A stretch of 64,000 bases of DNA from the NCBI RefSeq assembly GCF_003063475.1, contig NZ_NESP01000002.1, positions 95,510 to 159,509 on the forward strand, read 5' to 3'. Position numbers and translations under genes: made by a program. How positions within the stretch are numbered: the stretch's first letter is position 1; each line of letters opens with the position of its first letter. Below are positions 36,529 to 45,758 of this stretch, in pieces. Under the pieces are notes generated by a model that saw only the letters and a list, made by a program, of their open reading frames with translations, was not told the DNA's origin and did not search any database. This stretch comes from Limnohabitans curvus. Its GTDB lineage: Bacteria; Pseudomonadota; Gammaproteobacteria; Burkholderiales; Burkholderiaceae_C.

Positions 36529-37393
36529 GCGCCACCTCGTCCATGCGTAATACTTGTTTGATGCGGTCAATCATGGATGGAATGACCGACTCTTTACGGA
36601 AAACACGGGCCGCTTCACGGCGCACAACGCGGTCCATAACTTCCCCAGATTTTTCGCTCTGCTTTACCGCCATGAATGCAATCGCAAGCGTGATTTGGTC
36701 ACGGTACAAGTCCGCAACATCCAGCACAAAAGCTTGTCCTGAATCTTCGTGAATAAAACCAAGCTGAGGAATCGCAGCAACGGCTTGAACGGCAATGGCC
36801 GCAGCGGCTTGCACCGCTGTCGCAGCGTGATTGATGGCTTGGTTGGGCAAATCATCTGCATCGGGGTTGGCACGGTCAAAGCGTCGGCCATGCCACTGAA
36901 TGCCAAACTTTTCAGCCATCAGACGATAGGTGGCCTTGACACGACTTCCCTCAATGCCTCGCAACGTGTCCAGATCTCGATGGGGCAACACTTCACCGAG
37001 CCGTAGCGCATACATGTGGCGTGCCACACTGATGCGCCGTCTTGGGCTGCCCCACAACTCTGCCTGCCTGCGCGCAACGTCTGACCTGTCGGGCATCATG
37101 GGCGGCGCGGTGTAGCTGCGCACACCATCCACACCCACTGCGGCCATCAAGGTGCCGTGTCTGGCCAGCAAACGCAATGCATCATGCGTGACACTGCTGC
37201 CCGGCCCAAGCAAGATCATGGACACGGCTTGATGGGGAATCTGGTCGAAGCTAGGCGTCAATGAGTCCTTGCCACGCGCAAAGTGCAGGCAGCCATTGAT
37301 GACGCACAACTCACCACGCTCCAGCCAAATCAAGCCATGCCTATCAGCATGCGGCACTCGCGCTGTTTCAAGACCTAAGCGCCCTTTCAACAT
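36500..37393 (-). CDS. cas1: type I-E CRISPR integrase Cas1
   Basis: A 297-residue Cas1 of the I-E type. The metal-binding residues are visible as the glutamate in LRGIEGSRVKATY (near 148), the histidine in LGFIHEDSGQAFVLDVAD (near 214) and the aspartates in that same block. Cas1 with Cas2 inserts new spacers at the leader end. Length and motifs are complete. It follows cas6e by 8 bases. Confidence 0.96.
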   Translation of the reverse strand: MLKGRLGLETARVPHADRHGLIWLERGELCVINGCLHFARGKDSLTPSFDQIPHQAVSMILLGPGSSVTHDALRLLARHGTLMAAVGVDGVRSYTAPPMMPDRSDVARRQAELWGSPRRRISVARHMYALRLGEVLPHRDLDTLRGIEGSRVKATYRLMAEKFGIQWHGRRFDRANPDADDLPNQAINHAATAVQAAAAIAVQAVAAIPQLGFIHEDSGQAFVLDVADLYRDQITLAIAFMAVKQSEKSGEVMDRVVRREAARVFRKESVIPSMIDRIKQVLRMDEVAHGAGDDSDT

Positions 37394-37401
37394 GGTCAGC
37401 T

Positions 37402-38130
37402 CTAGGTTGCGGCAGCGGGTTTGAGCAAGAGCATGCCAAACCCAAACGCACGGTGTCGACCAATGCCGCGTGCCACCAACGCGGCAAAAGCCGCACTGTC
37501 ACGCACACGCAGCACACCCGTGAACACCGCATCAGGGCCTTGCACTGGCCGTTTGGGACGAGCACCTTCGGCTTGTGGTGCAGCACTGCGCACCACAGCG
37601 CTGAGACTGAACTCGGTCATGCGCACTTCATGCAAATCGGCAACGTCTTCAAACTGCCGCTTGAGCCAATCGGCATAGACAGCCTCTCGCGATAACACCG
37701 CATCGGGCATGCGTTGCGCCGCCGACAAAAATGCATCCAGTTCTTTGTCTTCTTTGCGCACCACAGGTCGCACGCGTACTTCGAACGACAACAATTGCCC
37801 GGCCTTCCAGCTGGTGGGGAATGGGCGGATGAGCAATCCGGGGGACTGTGGCGTGGCATCCAAGCCTAACATGTCAGCCACTTCGGGCGTGGTCATCGCC
37901 ACCGCCAAACGGATGGCTTCGGCCTGTTTGGTGTAGGCCAACAAACCTTGGCCAGAGCGGAAACTGAATGGCTGCGGAGCCAAGTCTGCAAATGCGGCTC
38001 TGAGTACCGCATGAAACGCGTAGCCCAAGTCACCCTGCCCACGGTCTGGAATCAAACCCTGCCGCTGTGCCCATGGCAACAAACGGTCGAGCTTGGGGCG
38101 CAAATGAATCAAATGAAAGTCTTCGCTCAT
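37402..38130 (-). CDS. cas6e: crRNA-processing endoribonuclease Cas6e (CasE)
   Basis: A 242-residue RAMP protein. The C-terminal glycine-rich loop GIGRHRAFGFGMLLLKP is characteristic of CasE. The N-terminal part GDLGYAFHAVLRAAFAD holds a histidine that may be catalytic. It cuts the repeat RNA at the base of its hairpin and stays bound to the crRNA in Cascade. It overlaps cas5e by four bases (ATGA). Confidence 0.93.
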   Translation of the reverse strand: MSEDFHLIHLRPKLDRLLPWAQRQGLIPDRGQGDLGYAFHAVLRAAFADLAPQPFSFRSGQGLLAYTKQAEAIRLAVAMTTPEVADMLGLDATPQSPGLLIRPFPTSWKAGQLLSFEVRVRPVVRKEDKELDAFLSAAQRMPDAVLSREAVYADWLKRQFEDVADLHEVRMTEFSLSAVVRSAAPQAEGARPKRPVQGPDAVFTGVLRVRDSAAFAALVARGIGRHRAFGFGMLLLKPAAAT

Positions 38131-38891
38131 GCGGCCTCCTGCTCTGTGATGCTGTGCGGCTTTAGAAGCAACACGCCCTCGCGCACAGGCCGCCAGCCAC
38201 CATGCACACCGCTGGTCCAGTTACGTTCGTCGCACACGTCCAGCGTTCTGTCTTGCTGATCGGGCAAGCGGCCTTCGCCGTCTGGCCACTGGGCACGAAC
38301 GTTGTGCGATAAAGCGGGCACGGCCAACTGCAAGGCGCTCAAAATGTTGTCAGCCTCCATCAAACCTGCCATCAGGCGGTCTGTGGGCAAACAGTTCTTG
38401 CGACCCACAAACAACGGGCGAGCGGGCTTGTCCAGTGCAGTAGCCAAATCGTCCAAGGTGGGGGCCTCTTCGGCAGGCTTCAGGCGCAGGGCAACGAGGA
38501 CATTCATGTCTGCGTGGTAATGGCGGTAACGTTGGAGCGTCAAGCCCCTTCGGCCATCAGGCATAGGCGAATAGCTTGGGCTTTTTTTCCTGCCTTCTGC
38601 CTTGCCGTGCGTTGTCCACCCTGCGTCATCTTCATAGATCAATGCTGTTTGGTAATCCTCTAGCCTTTCTCCAGAAGCATCCAACCTTGCACCCATCACC
38701 ATCCGCTCTTGCAGGCGGTTGTGCAGGGTGTCATCACCGCGGTCCCAGCCCAAGGCGTTGGCCATCAACCCCGTCACCATCGACAAAGCTGGAAAGTCAC
38801 GGATGACACCGTAGTTATCGATCGTCTCGCCGCCAAACGCAATCAAAGGCGCTCGCAGTCGCAATAACAAATGCTGCACCATCTCAGGCAC
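38127..38891 (-). CDS. cas5e: Cascade subunit Cas5e (CasD)
   Basis: A 254-residue RAMP protein beginning with QHLLLRLRAPLIAFGGETID, a typical Cas5e opening, followed by FPALSMVTGLMANALGW. It caps the 5' handle of the crRNA. It overlaps the cas7e stop by 8 bases. Confidence 0.93.
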   Translation of the reverse strand: MPEMVQHLLLRLRAPLIAFGGETIDNYGVIRDFPALSMVTGLMANALGWDRGDDTLHNRLQERMVMGARLDASGERLEDYQTALIYEDDAGWTTHGKAEGRKKSPSYSPMPDGRRGLTLQRYRHYHADMNVLVALRLKPAEEAPTLDDLATALDKPARPLFVGRKNCLPTDRLMAGLMEADNILSALQLAVPALSHNVRAQWPDGEGRLPDQQDRTLDVCDERNWTSGVHGGWRPVREGVLLLKPHSITEQEAA

Positions 38892-40086
38892 CTTGCGCAG
38901 CGCCGCTGACGATGCGGTTTTGCACCCACTGCGTCAGGTTCGCCAATGGCAAACGCTCAGCACTCGGCATTTGGCAATCGTCTACACACAGAAAGCGGCG
39001 TTCGCTGGGTGCGCCATAGGCGGTGTCGAGACGTTGCAGTTCGTTGGCTAATTGACCGACTGCGCGTTCACGAATCTTGTCGCCATCGGTGTCCAATGCA
39101 TTTTGGAATGCGCCTGCGAGGCTGCGGGGTTGCCAATCACCTGCCTCGACCAACATCAGCTTGGCCCATTCAAAAGGGGCGGTACTGCCGCGCTTCGCAC
39201 CGGGGCTGACCGTGGCGATCAAGTGCAATAAATGGTGTACCACCTTGGCAGCTAACTCACGTTGGTCAGCACCGATTTTGAAGCAGTCTTCGATCTTCAC
39301 GCCTTCAAGGTTGGCCACTAATTGCGGCACGTCCACCACCACATAGCCGTAGTACAGGCCTGAGGCCAGTTCAGTGTCGAAGATGCCAGCAGAGCTTTGC
39401 TCACCCGATTCACGTAATAGATCGTCCACTACGGTGAAGTAGTCGTTTTCTACCTGTGCCTCGTGCACCGTGAAAGCATGTGTCACATACACCGCAGCAT
39501 CACGGCTGGTCAGCACATCCGATGTGACCATGCGGCCAAACAATGCAGACTCCAAGCCACTGCCATGCTTGATCATGGTTTCAATATTTTTCTTTTCGTC
39601 TTTTTCCTTCAACCATGCGGCTACCGCCTCTTTCAGGGCGTTGGTCTCGGTGTGCTCTTTTCCTAGCGCCACACATTTGCCGATGAGGTAATCGCGTTCG
39701 GCTTTGCCGAGCAAAACAGCCTGCCCTGTGCTCAATGCGTCTTCATCTTGCGGGCTTTTGCCAGCTTTGTCCAAAAGCCCAGCATTGCGCATGCCCTCAA
39801 TAGCGGCCTGCGCCAAGGCTTCATTCATGCCTTGTTCAATCATCATGTCGCGCATTTGTCGGGGCAGCTCACGCGAACGAATGGCCATTGGCACACCTAA
39901 GCTGGACAAAGAAAACACGTCATCCGCCACGCGCCAATGACGCTTCAGACACTGCGAAGAAATGCGAGTGCGAATGGCGTTGCCATAGGGCAAGCGCTTG
40001 GCCAAACCGGCATCGTCACGATTGAGAAGCGCAGCAGGGTAGTTGTGCAGGGTATGGATTTGAATGAAACGAGGCAATGTGGTCAT
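38884..40086 (-). CDS. cas7e: Cascade backbone subunit Cas7e (CasC/Cse4)
   Basis: A 400-residue protein with the opening RFIQIHTLHNYPAALLNRDD, LPYGNAIRTRISSQCLKRHW and the central DAAVYVTHAFTVHEAQVEND, all typical of Cse4/CasC. Six copies line the crRNA in Cascade. It is somewhat longer than the 363 residues of the E. coli protein, which I attribute to loop insertions. Confidence 0.95.
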   Translation of the reverse strand: MTTLPRFIQIHTLHNYPAALLNRDDAGLAKRLPYGNAIRTRISSQCLKRHWRVADDVFSLSSLGVPMAIRSRELPRQMRDMMIEQGMNEALAQAAIEGMRNAGLLDKAGKSPQDEDALSTGQAVLLGKAERDYLIGKCVALGKEHTETNALKEAVAAWLKEKDEKKNIETMIKHGSGLESALFGRMVTSDVLTSRDAAVYVTHAFTVHEAQVENDYFTVVDDLLRESGEQSSAGIFDTELASGLYYGYVVVDVPQLVANLEGVKIEDCFKIGADQRELAAKVVHHLLHLIATVSPGAKRGSTAPFEWAKLMLVEAGDWQPRSLAGAFQNALDTDGDKIRERAVGQLANELQRLDTAYGAPSERRFLCVDDCQMPSAERLPLANLTQWVQNRIVSGAAQGA

Positions 40087-40122
40087 GATGCGTGTTCTTT
40101 TTGAAATGGATAAAAAGTCTGT

Positions 40123-40677
40123 TTACTTGGTTCGAGCAATAGCGCTGAAATAATCGCCAGCAATGCGAAGGCGAAGCGTTTCCGCTATTTCTTTCTCAGC
40201 AACCTCTTGTGCATCGTTTTTGCGAATGAGTTCGCTCAGGGCGTACCAATTGGGCTTGACCTGCTTGCTGGCCAACAGACGTAGCAAACGAGGAACAATT
40301 TGCAAAAACGCATCGCCACGTGAGGCCAGTAATTTGGTAACACGTGGTTCCGACACGCCTGCTTCGGCCATCTGTTTTCCAAGCGAGCCCTTGCCATGCC
40401 CGGCCAATGCCATGCCGTGTGCAATCAACGCCCAGCGCCTCCATGTAGATGGTCGCCATGTGTCAGGTGACAAACCAGCATCAATCAGCGCACGCGACAA
40501 TGCTGCAATTTGGTGTGGACGTAATGCACCAGGATCAAGCCGCGCCAATGCGGCGCGCGTACCCGGATCGGCACGGTCGATGAACCCCACAAGCTTGCCA
40601 AGCGAAAAGTCACTAGCCGCTGCGGGTTCTGGCGCAGACGGCTGCACCTCGGATTCTGAAAGTTCAAGCATGGTCAT
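40123..40677 (-). CDS. cse2: Cascade small subunit Cse2 (CasB)
   Basis: A 184-residue, helix-rich protein. The block GTRAALARLDPGALRPHQI and a C-terminal part with NWYALSELIRKNDAQEV fit Cse2, which stabilises the displaced strand of the R-loop. It overlaps cse1 by 14 bases and precedes cas7e by 36 bases. Confidence 0.9.
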   Translation of the reverse strand: MTMLELSESEVQPSAPEPAAASDFSLGKLVGFIDRADPGTRAALARLDPGALRPHQIAALSRALIDAGLSPDTWRPSTWRRWALIAHGMALAGHGKGSLGKQMAEAGVSEPRVTKLLASRGDAFLQIVPRLLRLLASKQVKPNWYALSELIRKNDAQEVAEKEIAETLRLRIAGDYFSAIARTK

Positions 40678-42307
40678 GTGTCTCCTCTTCGGGTGATGTG
40701 GATATGGTTTGTTTATTGGATTTCAGGGCATGGGCAAGTGCAGGCAATTTGTTGCCGTGCATCATTGAGCGCAAACGCCCAAGTGCTGCGGATTGCGCGC
40801 GATACCGCAGTTGGCCACTGCGCGGGCCTGCGGTGAAAGCGGATTGCAGAATTGACTCAGCATGGTCAGCCAATGTCAACAACCATTGATGACGAACCAT
40901 CTCGCGGTCTTCAGCTTCAATTTCTTCGATCAGTTCAGGAAAGAACTGCGCATCGCATTGCGCCTCAAAAGGCTGTGCAAATAGACTGGCACGATCTTTC
41001 ACCGCGTCACTGGCATCTTTGTCTTTTCCACTTTCGTCCCTCGCACCATTTCCGAACAAAACTGTCAAAGCAGCCCAGAGCATTTTTCTCACCTCCGCAA
41101 TTGCAGCGATGCGGTCGTTCGCCAATTTGGCCAACTCGTCAGTGCTTTGGGTCAGGAATGCTTTGCGAACGGTTCTGGAAACAAGAATGCACCGCTCGTG
41201 GTAACCCTCGGTCTTGCCTCGTCCTCTGGCTACTCCTTGGGCAAGCAGATACACCCCCTCTGTGTCATCGCTGGGTAACCAGATTTGCGCCGTCGGCTTG
41301 GTGAACTTTTTTCCCAGCAAAAGCTCTGTCGCCAACTTGTAGTCAAAGCCACGGCTTCCAATCGTCAACGCTTTAGATGCTGCACCATCCACAGGCATCC
41401 ACGGGTCTCCTGTGATGCCGTTGAGTTCTTTAGCTGCAATTCTTTGCGCTTTGCTGCCTGTGACAAATGCATTGAGCTTGTCAGCGGTATTGATCAATCG
41501 AACACGCCGACAAATTTCTATATACCAAGGATCAAGACTTGCAAACGATAGGCTGTCGCTGCCATCCCATGAAATCAACCAAACCAAGGCGAAACCATTA
41601 ACGCTCGAAAACCCAAACGTCTCAACGAGTTCATCTCGGGTTCTAGCAACTGCAACAAGATCACGGCACCATCGCGCGCCCCAACTGCCACGTGGATGCA
41701 CACCGACACCACATCTGCTTGCGAAGCCTCCATTCATTCGCGAAGTGCCGTAGTTTCCAGCCCCCAAGAATCCTTCTTGGGTTTGCAGGCTAATTAATGC
41801 ATACACCCACTCTTCAGGGGTACTGTGCGACATTCGCGCCGCCTTCAAATCATGATTCTTTGAAGTCACCAGCATGTCTAGCTCGTCTGCGGCTACCAAG
41901 CAGTTTTTCCAGCTATTGATGCTTCTACTTGGCTCTGCGGCTTGCATAAAAGCAGGGCTGTTCACCGGACTTACCAAACACCAAGCGGCACCATCCGGAT
42001 CATCGGGCGTGAGAGCCAGCAACGCCGCACGCCACTCGACAGCAGTAGCAAATGGCTCTGCACGTTCAGATTGATGTAGAGCGATAGCAGCCAGCTGCAC
42101 CAAAAACGCATGCCATGGATGGCGTTGGTGGGGACGCAGCGCGGGGAAGTCACGCACCTGGTCTTGCGCCATCGCTACGAATAATTCAGGCAAGGTCGTT
42201 GCTACGCGCTCGCCCGTATCGGTTCGACGGTAATGCAGCCGCCGCTCATCAAGCAGATTGCCAAACAGCGTTTGCGCAACATCAGATCCCCTGATCTTTG
42301 TGGTCAT
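40664..42307 (-). CDS. cse1: Cascade large subunit Cse1 (Cas8e, CasA)
   Basis: A 547-residue protein with LPELFVAMAQDQVRDFPALR near the N-terminus, WSVP-like region replaced by HPRGSWGARWCRDLVAVART, and a C-terminal helical bundle. Cse1 recognises the PAM and recruits Cas3. It overlaps the cas3 stop by four bases (ATGA). Its position and size fit the type I-E operon. The PAM loop cannot be identified by eye. Confidence 0.93.
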   Translation of the reverse strand: MTTKIRGSDVAQTLFGNLLDERRLHYRRTDTGERVATTLPELFVAMAQDQVRDFPALRPHQRHPWHAFLVQLAAIALHQSERAEPFATAVEWRAALLALTPDDPDGAAWCLVSPVNSPAFMQAAEPSRSINSWKNCLVAADELDMLVTSKNHDLKAARMSHSTPEEWVYALISLQTQEGFLGAGNYGTSRMNGGFASRCGVGVHPRGSWGARWCRDLVAVARTRDELVETFGFSSVNGFALVWLISWDGSDSLSFASLDPWYIEICRRVRLINTADKLNAFVTGSKAQRIAAKELNGITGDPWMPVDGAASKALTIGSRGFDYKLATELLLGKKFTKPTAQIWLPSDDTEGVYLLAQGVARGRGKTEGYHERCILVSRTVRKAFLTQSTDELAKLANDRIAAIAEVRKMLWAALTVLFGNGARDESGKDKDASDAVKDRASLFAQPFEAQCDAQFFPELIEEIEAEDREMVRHQWLLTLADHAESILQSAFTAGPRSGQLRYRAQSAALGRLRSMMHGNKLPALAHALKSNKQTISTSPEEETHDHA

Positions 42308-44952
42308 GGATTTGCTCCGTTCATGTCGTCGGTGATTCGTTCCAGCCCCAGGCGGCTGTAGCGGTAGGCGCTTGCGCCCAAGATGAAGATGAAGCTGCCA
42401 TCAATGCCGATAGCCTTAACCATTGGCTGTGTGTCCGGTGACTCACCTTTGGGCCATAAGTGATGTCGCATGGGTAAGTGCTGTATCACTTGCCCAAATG
42501 GCCCCGACTGCGGTGGATCAAAGGTCAATATGTAATCGGCAGCGCCTAGGCGACTGGTTACCTTTTGCTCTCCATCCAAAAACACCAGTGCGTTACCTGC
42601 TTCATCTTCAAAACGCTTGTCGAAGGGCAGGCGATGAATTGCTGCCACGCCTTTTTTTGCTTGCAATTCGCCTTCTACGCTTTGCCCATGCGCTGCCCAA
42701 TCCGAACCCAGTTCTTTTTCAATTTCAGTCAACACTTCGGGATGCGTCGCCCGCTCCACCAACTCCCGGTTGTCCTGAGGAATGGTGTGACTTGCTGCAC
42801 CATTGATGAGTCGCCGAGTGGCCTCCAAAATACGCAAATCCATGTAGATACCCCCGCCGTTGTGAAATCTGCCTAAACCATGACGTGATTTCTTGAGGCA
42901 ACTTTCAAGGTTGGGACCCGTAGGCACCAGCACCACGGTTTGGGCTTGTTTGTAGTTTTCGGGGCGCTCTTCAGGCTTTCGGACATGTCGGTGTAATCGC
43001 CCCACACGTTGCAGCAACACATCCATGGGGCACAGGTCGGTTATCAACAAGTCCGCATCGATGTCTAAGCTTTGTTCAAGCGTTTGTGTGCCCACCACGA
43101 TGCAGGCTTGCAATGGCTTGGTGCGTTGCTTGCCAATTTGCTGCTCAACCGCTTTATCCAACAAAGGGCGGTCTTCTCGGCTGTAGCGGCTGTGGTGCAC
43201 CGTCGCTATGCCATTGAGGTTGAACAAGGCATCTTGCAAACCGTTTTGCTGCGCCATGCTTTCGATGGCCCGAAAAGTGGCTAATGCCGTGGGCACGGTG
43301 TTGCGAATGACCAGCACTTTGGCCCCTTGCTTCGCAGCTTCTATGGCCAAGGCGGCGATGACTTCTGGGCTTTCTATGCAGTCTTTGACTTGCCAATGCA
43401 CGCGCTTGCTTAGCCCTGAGTCAGGCAATCTGTCAGTGTTTTCGCCATCGGTAATTGCGGGATAAGGCAAGTTGATCGCTTGTGCCAATGTAGGCATGGG
43501 GACATTGGGCGATAGGAGCTGCTGGTAGCGGTGGCGGGCGCTTGAGCCAAGCGTGGCCGACAACAACAAGGCATGGCCACCTGCATTCAAATGTGCTTTG
43601 AGCAAATGCGCCAACAGTGTGGCCATGTAGGCGTCGGAAGCATGAACCTCATCGACCACCAACAGGCTGCGTGAGAGCAAACTGTGGCGCATGTGTGCAT
43701 GCCTCACTTGCAATGCGCCCAGCAGCGCTTGGTCAATGGTGCCGACCGCCAATGGCGCAGCCAAAAATCGTTTACTCGATTCCGCAGCCCAACGGCTGTG
43801 CGCTTTTTGTTCATCGGGTTTGTCTGCCCAGAGCACTTCAAAGTCGGGAAGTTTTTGGACGCTTTGGCCATCGGCGCATTCGTAGCCTGTCAATGCTCGC
43901 ACCACTAGGGGCGGCTCTTGCCCTGTGTCCCGCCACATATTCGAGGCAAATTGCCGTGTCCGTTCGTAGAGTTGTGTTGCTGCCACGCGTGTGGGCAATG
44001 CGAAGTACAAGCCATCCACTTTCCCTGCTTGGAATAGCTTTGCGAAGCGCCATAGAGCGGCTTCTGTTTTGCCGCTACCCGTTTCTGACTCCAGGATCAG
44101 TAGCGGCCCCAAATCGGGTTCAGCCATCTTCGATTGAATGGGGCGTGGCGAAGGCACGTTGAATGCGGATGAGAAATCGGGTGCACTGGGCAGTACGTTT
44201 CTCCACTGCTTGGAATCGAAGCCAATTGTTTGAATCGCCTCACGGGCACGTTGCCATACCCATTGGTTGCGATCTTCATCAGCTTCGGCATAATGGAAGA
44301 AATCGGTATCCGATCCCAGCCAGTCGGCAAATTGCACCAAGCCGGCAAACAAATGAGCGAACTCTGCGCTGTCAGGTAAGGCTGGTCCAGCTTCAAATGC
44401 TGAAGGGAACCATTTCTTTAAACATTGGCCAATGTCTCTCAATGTGGCCTGCGGGTCATAAACCAATTGACCGTCACAAACCACCGATCGCCAAATTTTC
44501 CGATCTATCAGACAGGACTCTTCCACTGGGCGTCCGTGATGGCTGATGGATGCACGCCACAGACTCAAACATGCAGTACCCCATGCGCCCATTTCATCTA
44601 CTGGCAACTGGGCGATCAGCTTCTCATCCCCGAAAATACACAGGGCTTCATTGGTATGCCCTGCTGATGCAGGCCAGCCTTGTGGTGTAGATCGATCCGT
44701 TTGCGACCAACGCTTGGCTTGAAAACCTGCATTCGCCTTACCTACATCGTGTAGAAAAGCCAACACAGTCAAACGCATCATGTCAATATCAGTTAACTCC
44801 CGCCCAGCCGTTCGAGTCAAAGCGCTGCGCGCACCATTTGTTTGCACGGCCGCCGAAAAACAGGCGGCCACATCGAGCATATGTGCTGTCAAAGGGTGAC
44901 TTTCCCCTTGCTTCTTTAACTTACCCCAAGCCGTCGACAAATAACAAACCAT
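42304..44952 (-). CDS. cas3: type I CRISPR nuclease-helicase Cas3
   Basis: An 882-residue HD-helicase fusion. The HD nuclease has LTAHMLDVA (near residue 22) and VLAFLHDVGKANAGFQAKRW (near 69). The helicase has Walker A ESETGSGKTEAALWR, DEVH in LLVVDEVHASDAYMATLL, LLLSATLGSS and QRVGRLHRHVRKPEE. All key motifs are kept, so interference looks possible. It is the first cas gene; about 200 bp of AT-rich DNA (44953-45150) upstream should contain the promoter. Confidence 0.96.
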   Translation of the reverse strand: MVCYLSTAWGKLKKQGESHPLTAHMLDVAACFSAAVQTNGARSALTRTAGRELTDIDMMRLTVLAFLHDVGKANAGFQAKRWSQTDRSTPQGWPASAGHTNEALCIFGDEKLIAQLPVDEMGAWGTACLSLWRASISHHGRPVEESCLIDRKIWRSVVCDGQLVYDPQATLRDIGQCLKKWFPSAFEAGPALPDSAEFAHLFAGLVQFADWLGSDTDFFHYAEADEDRNQWVWQRAREAIQTIGFDSKQWRNVLPSAPDFSSAFNVPSPRPIQSKMAEPDLGPLLILESETGSGKTEAALWRFAKLFQAGKVDGLYFALPTRVAATQLYERTRQFASNMWRDTGQEPPLVVRALTGYECADGQSVQKLPDFEVLWADKPDEQKAHSRWAAESSKRFLAAPLAVGTIDQALLGALQVRHAHMRHSLLSRSLLVVDEVHASDAYMATLLAHLLKAHLNAGGHALLLSATLGSSARHRYQQLLSPNVPMPTLAQAINLPYPAITDGENTDRLPDSGLSKRVHWQVKDCIESPEVIAALAIEAAKQGAKVLVIRNTVPTALATFRAIESMAQQNGLQDALFNLNGIATVHHSRYSREDRPLLDKAVEQQIGKQRTKPLQACIVVGTQTLEQSLDIDADLLITDLCPMDVLLQRVGRLHRHVRKPEERPENYKQAQTVVLVPTGPNLESCLKKSRHGLGRFHNGGGIYMDLRILEATRRLINGAASHTIPQDNRELVERATHPEVLTEIEKELGSDWAAHGQSVEGELQAKKGVAAIHRLPFDKRFEDEAGNALVFLDGEQKVTSRLGAADYILTFDPPQSGPFGQVIQHLPMRHHLWPKGESPDTQPMVKAIGIDGSFIFILGASAYRYSRLGLERITDDMNGANP

Positions 44953-45216
44953 TACGCTCAGACATGTAGTTTTTTCTATTTATATTAGAAATAAATTATC
45001 ATTCAAATGTATTATACAAGATGCTCTTATATTGAGTCACAGCGCACGACTCTGTTTCCATGGGCTAACTCAACGTACGCGTGGATCAATGTTCTGCAAT
45101 ATGACTAACCGGACGCTTAAAGCAATGACATTAGAGTTAACAACTCTTTGGCATTGATGAGTGAATGAAACTGAATCCCCCATTTCTCTACGAGCGGTCG
45201 GGCAGGTGATGCTGGA
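44953..45216 (-). promoter_or_regulatory. AT-rich upstream region of the cas operon
   Basis: No gene is visible. The segment 44965-45040 is AT-rich (TTTTCTATTTATATTAGAAA) and lies directly upstream of cas3. AT-rich regions here are silenced by H-NS in enterobacteria; whether that applies is unknown. Confidence 0.45.
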
Positions 45217-45758
45217 GGAGGCGTCTCAGAAAACGGGAGAAATCGTACGCTATAACCAGATTGAGGCCACCGGCCCGTTAGCTCTGCACTTACCTGCGGT
45301 CGCGGATTTCACCCAGGCGGTTGAAGAATACGGAACCGGCCAGCGCGTTGTGCGGTTCGCCCTTGCTCAGCACGGCATGCACGCGGCGACGCAACTCAAC
45401 CCTTTGCATCCATTCCGTGATGAACAACGTGCGCTCGGGTTCTGATGAACCAGGCGTTCGATGTGTTCGCGAGCATGTGGCGCGAGTTCGGCTTGACGGG
45501 CGACTGCGCAGCCAAGCCTGCCAAGGTCATCTTGCCGTTGCATCGGCGTTTGTGCAGCTCGTCGAGGTGTCGGCGCTGCGCCGGTGGCGCAGCGAATCGA
45601 GGACGTTGCTGGTCTCCACGATGTCCTTGTCGGTCTGCAAGGCCAGCTCGGTCGTGGCATGAACAGCTTGACGATAGTGCGTCAGGCCGAACGGCTCCAT
45701 GCCAGATACGTGAGCAGATCAAGAGGTGTTCACGTCGGGCTTTCTCCCGCTCTGTATA
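45217..45758 (-). pseudogene. Tn3-family tnpA deletion relic with degenerate end
   Basis: A 38-bp sequence like the Tn3 end (GTCTCAGAAAACGG, 45217-45254) is followed by short pieces similar to the two extremes of the nested tnpA gene. 45290-45440 resembles 47365-47500 (gene 3' part), and 45445-45720 resembles 49330-49750 (5' part). The middle is deleted and frames are broken. It ends exactly at the third copy of the large element's terminal repeat (45759). Confidence 0.75.

Noticed and set aside
43617..44162. 181-codon plus-strand frame
   Set aside because: Antisense to cas3 and composed of low-complexity Arg/Pro/Cys sequence.
45161..45445. 94-codon plus-strand frame upstream of the cas operon
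   Set aside because: It overlies a degenerate Tn3 end and the antisense of a transposase relic.
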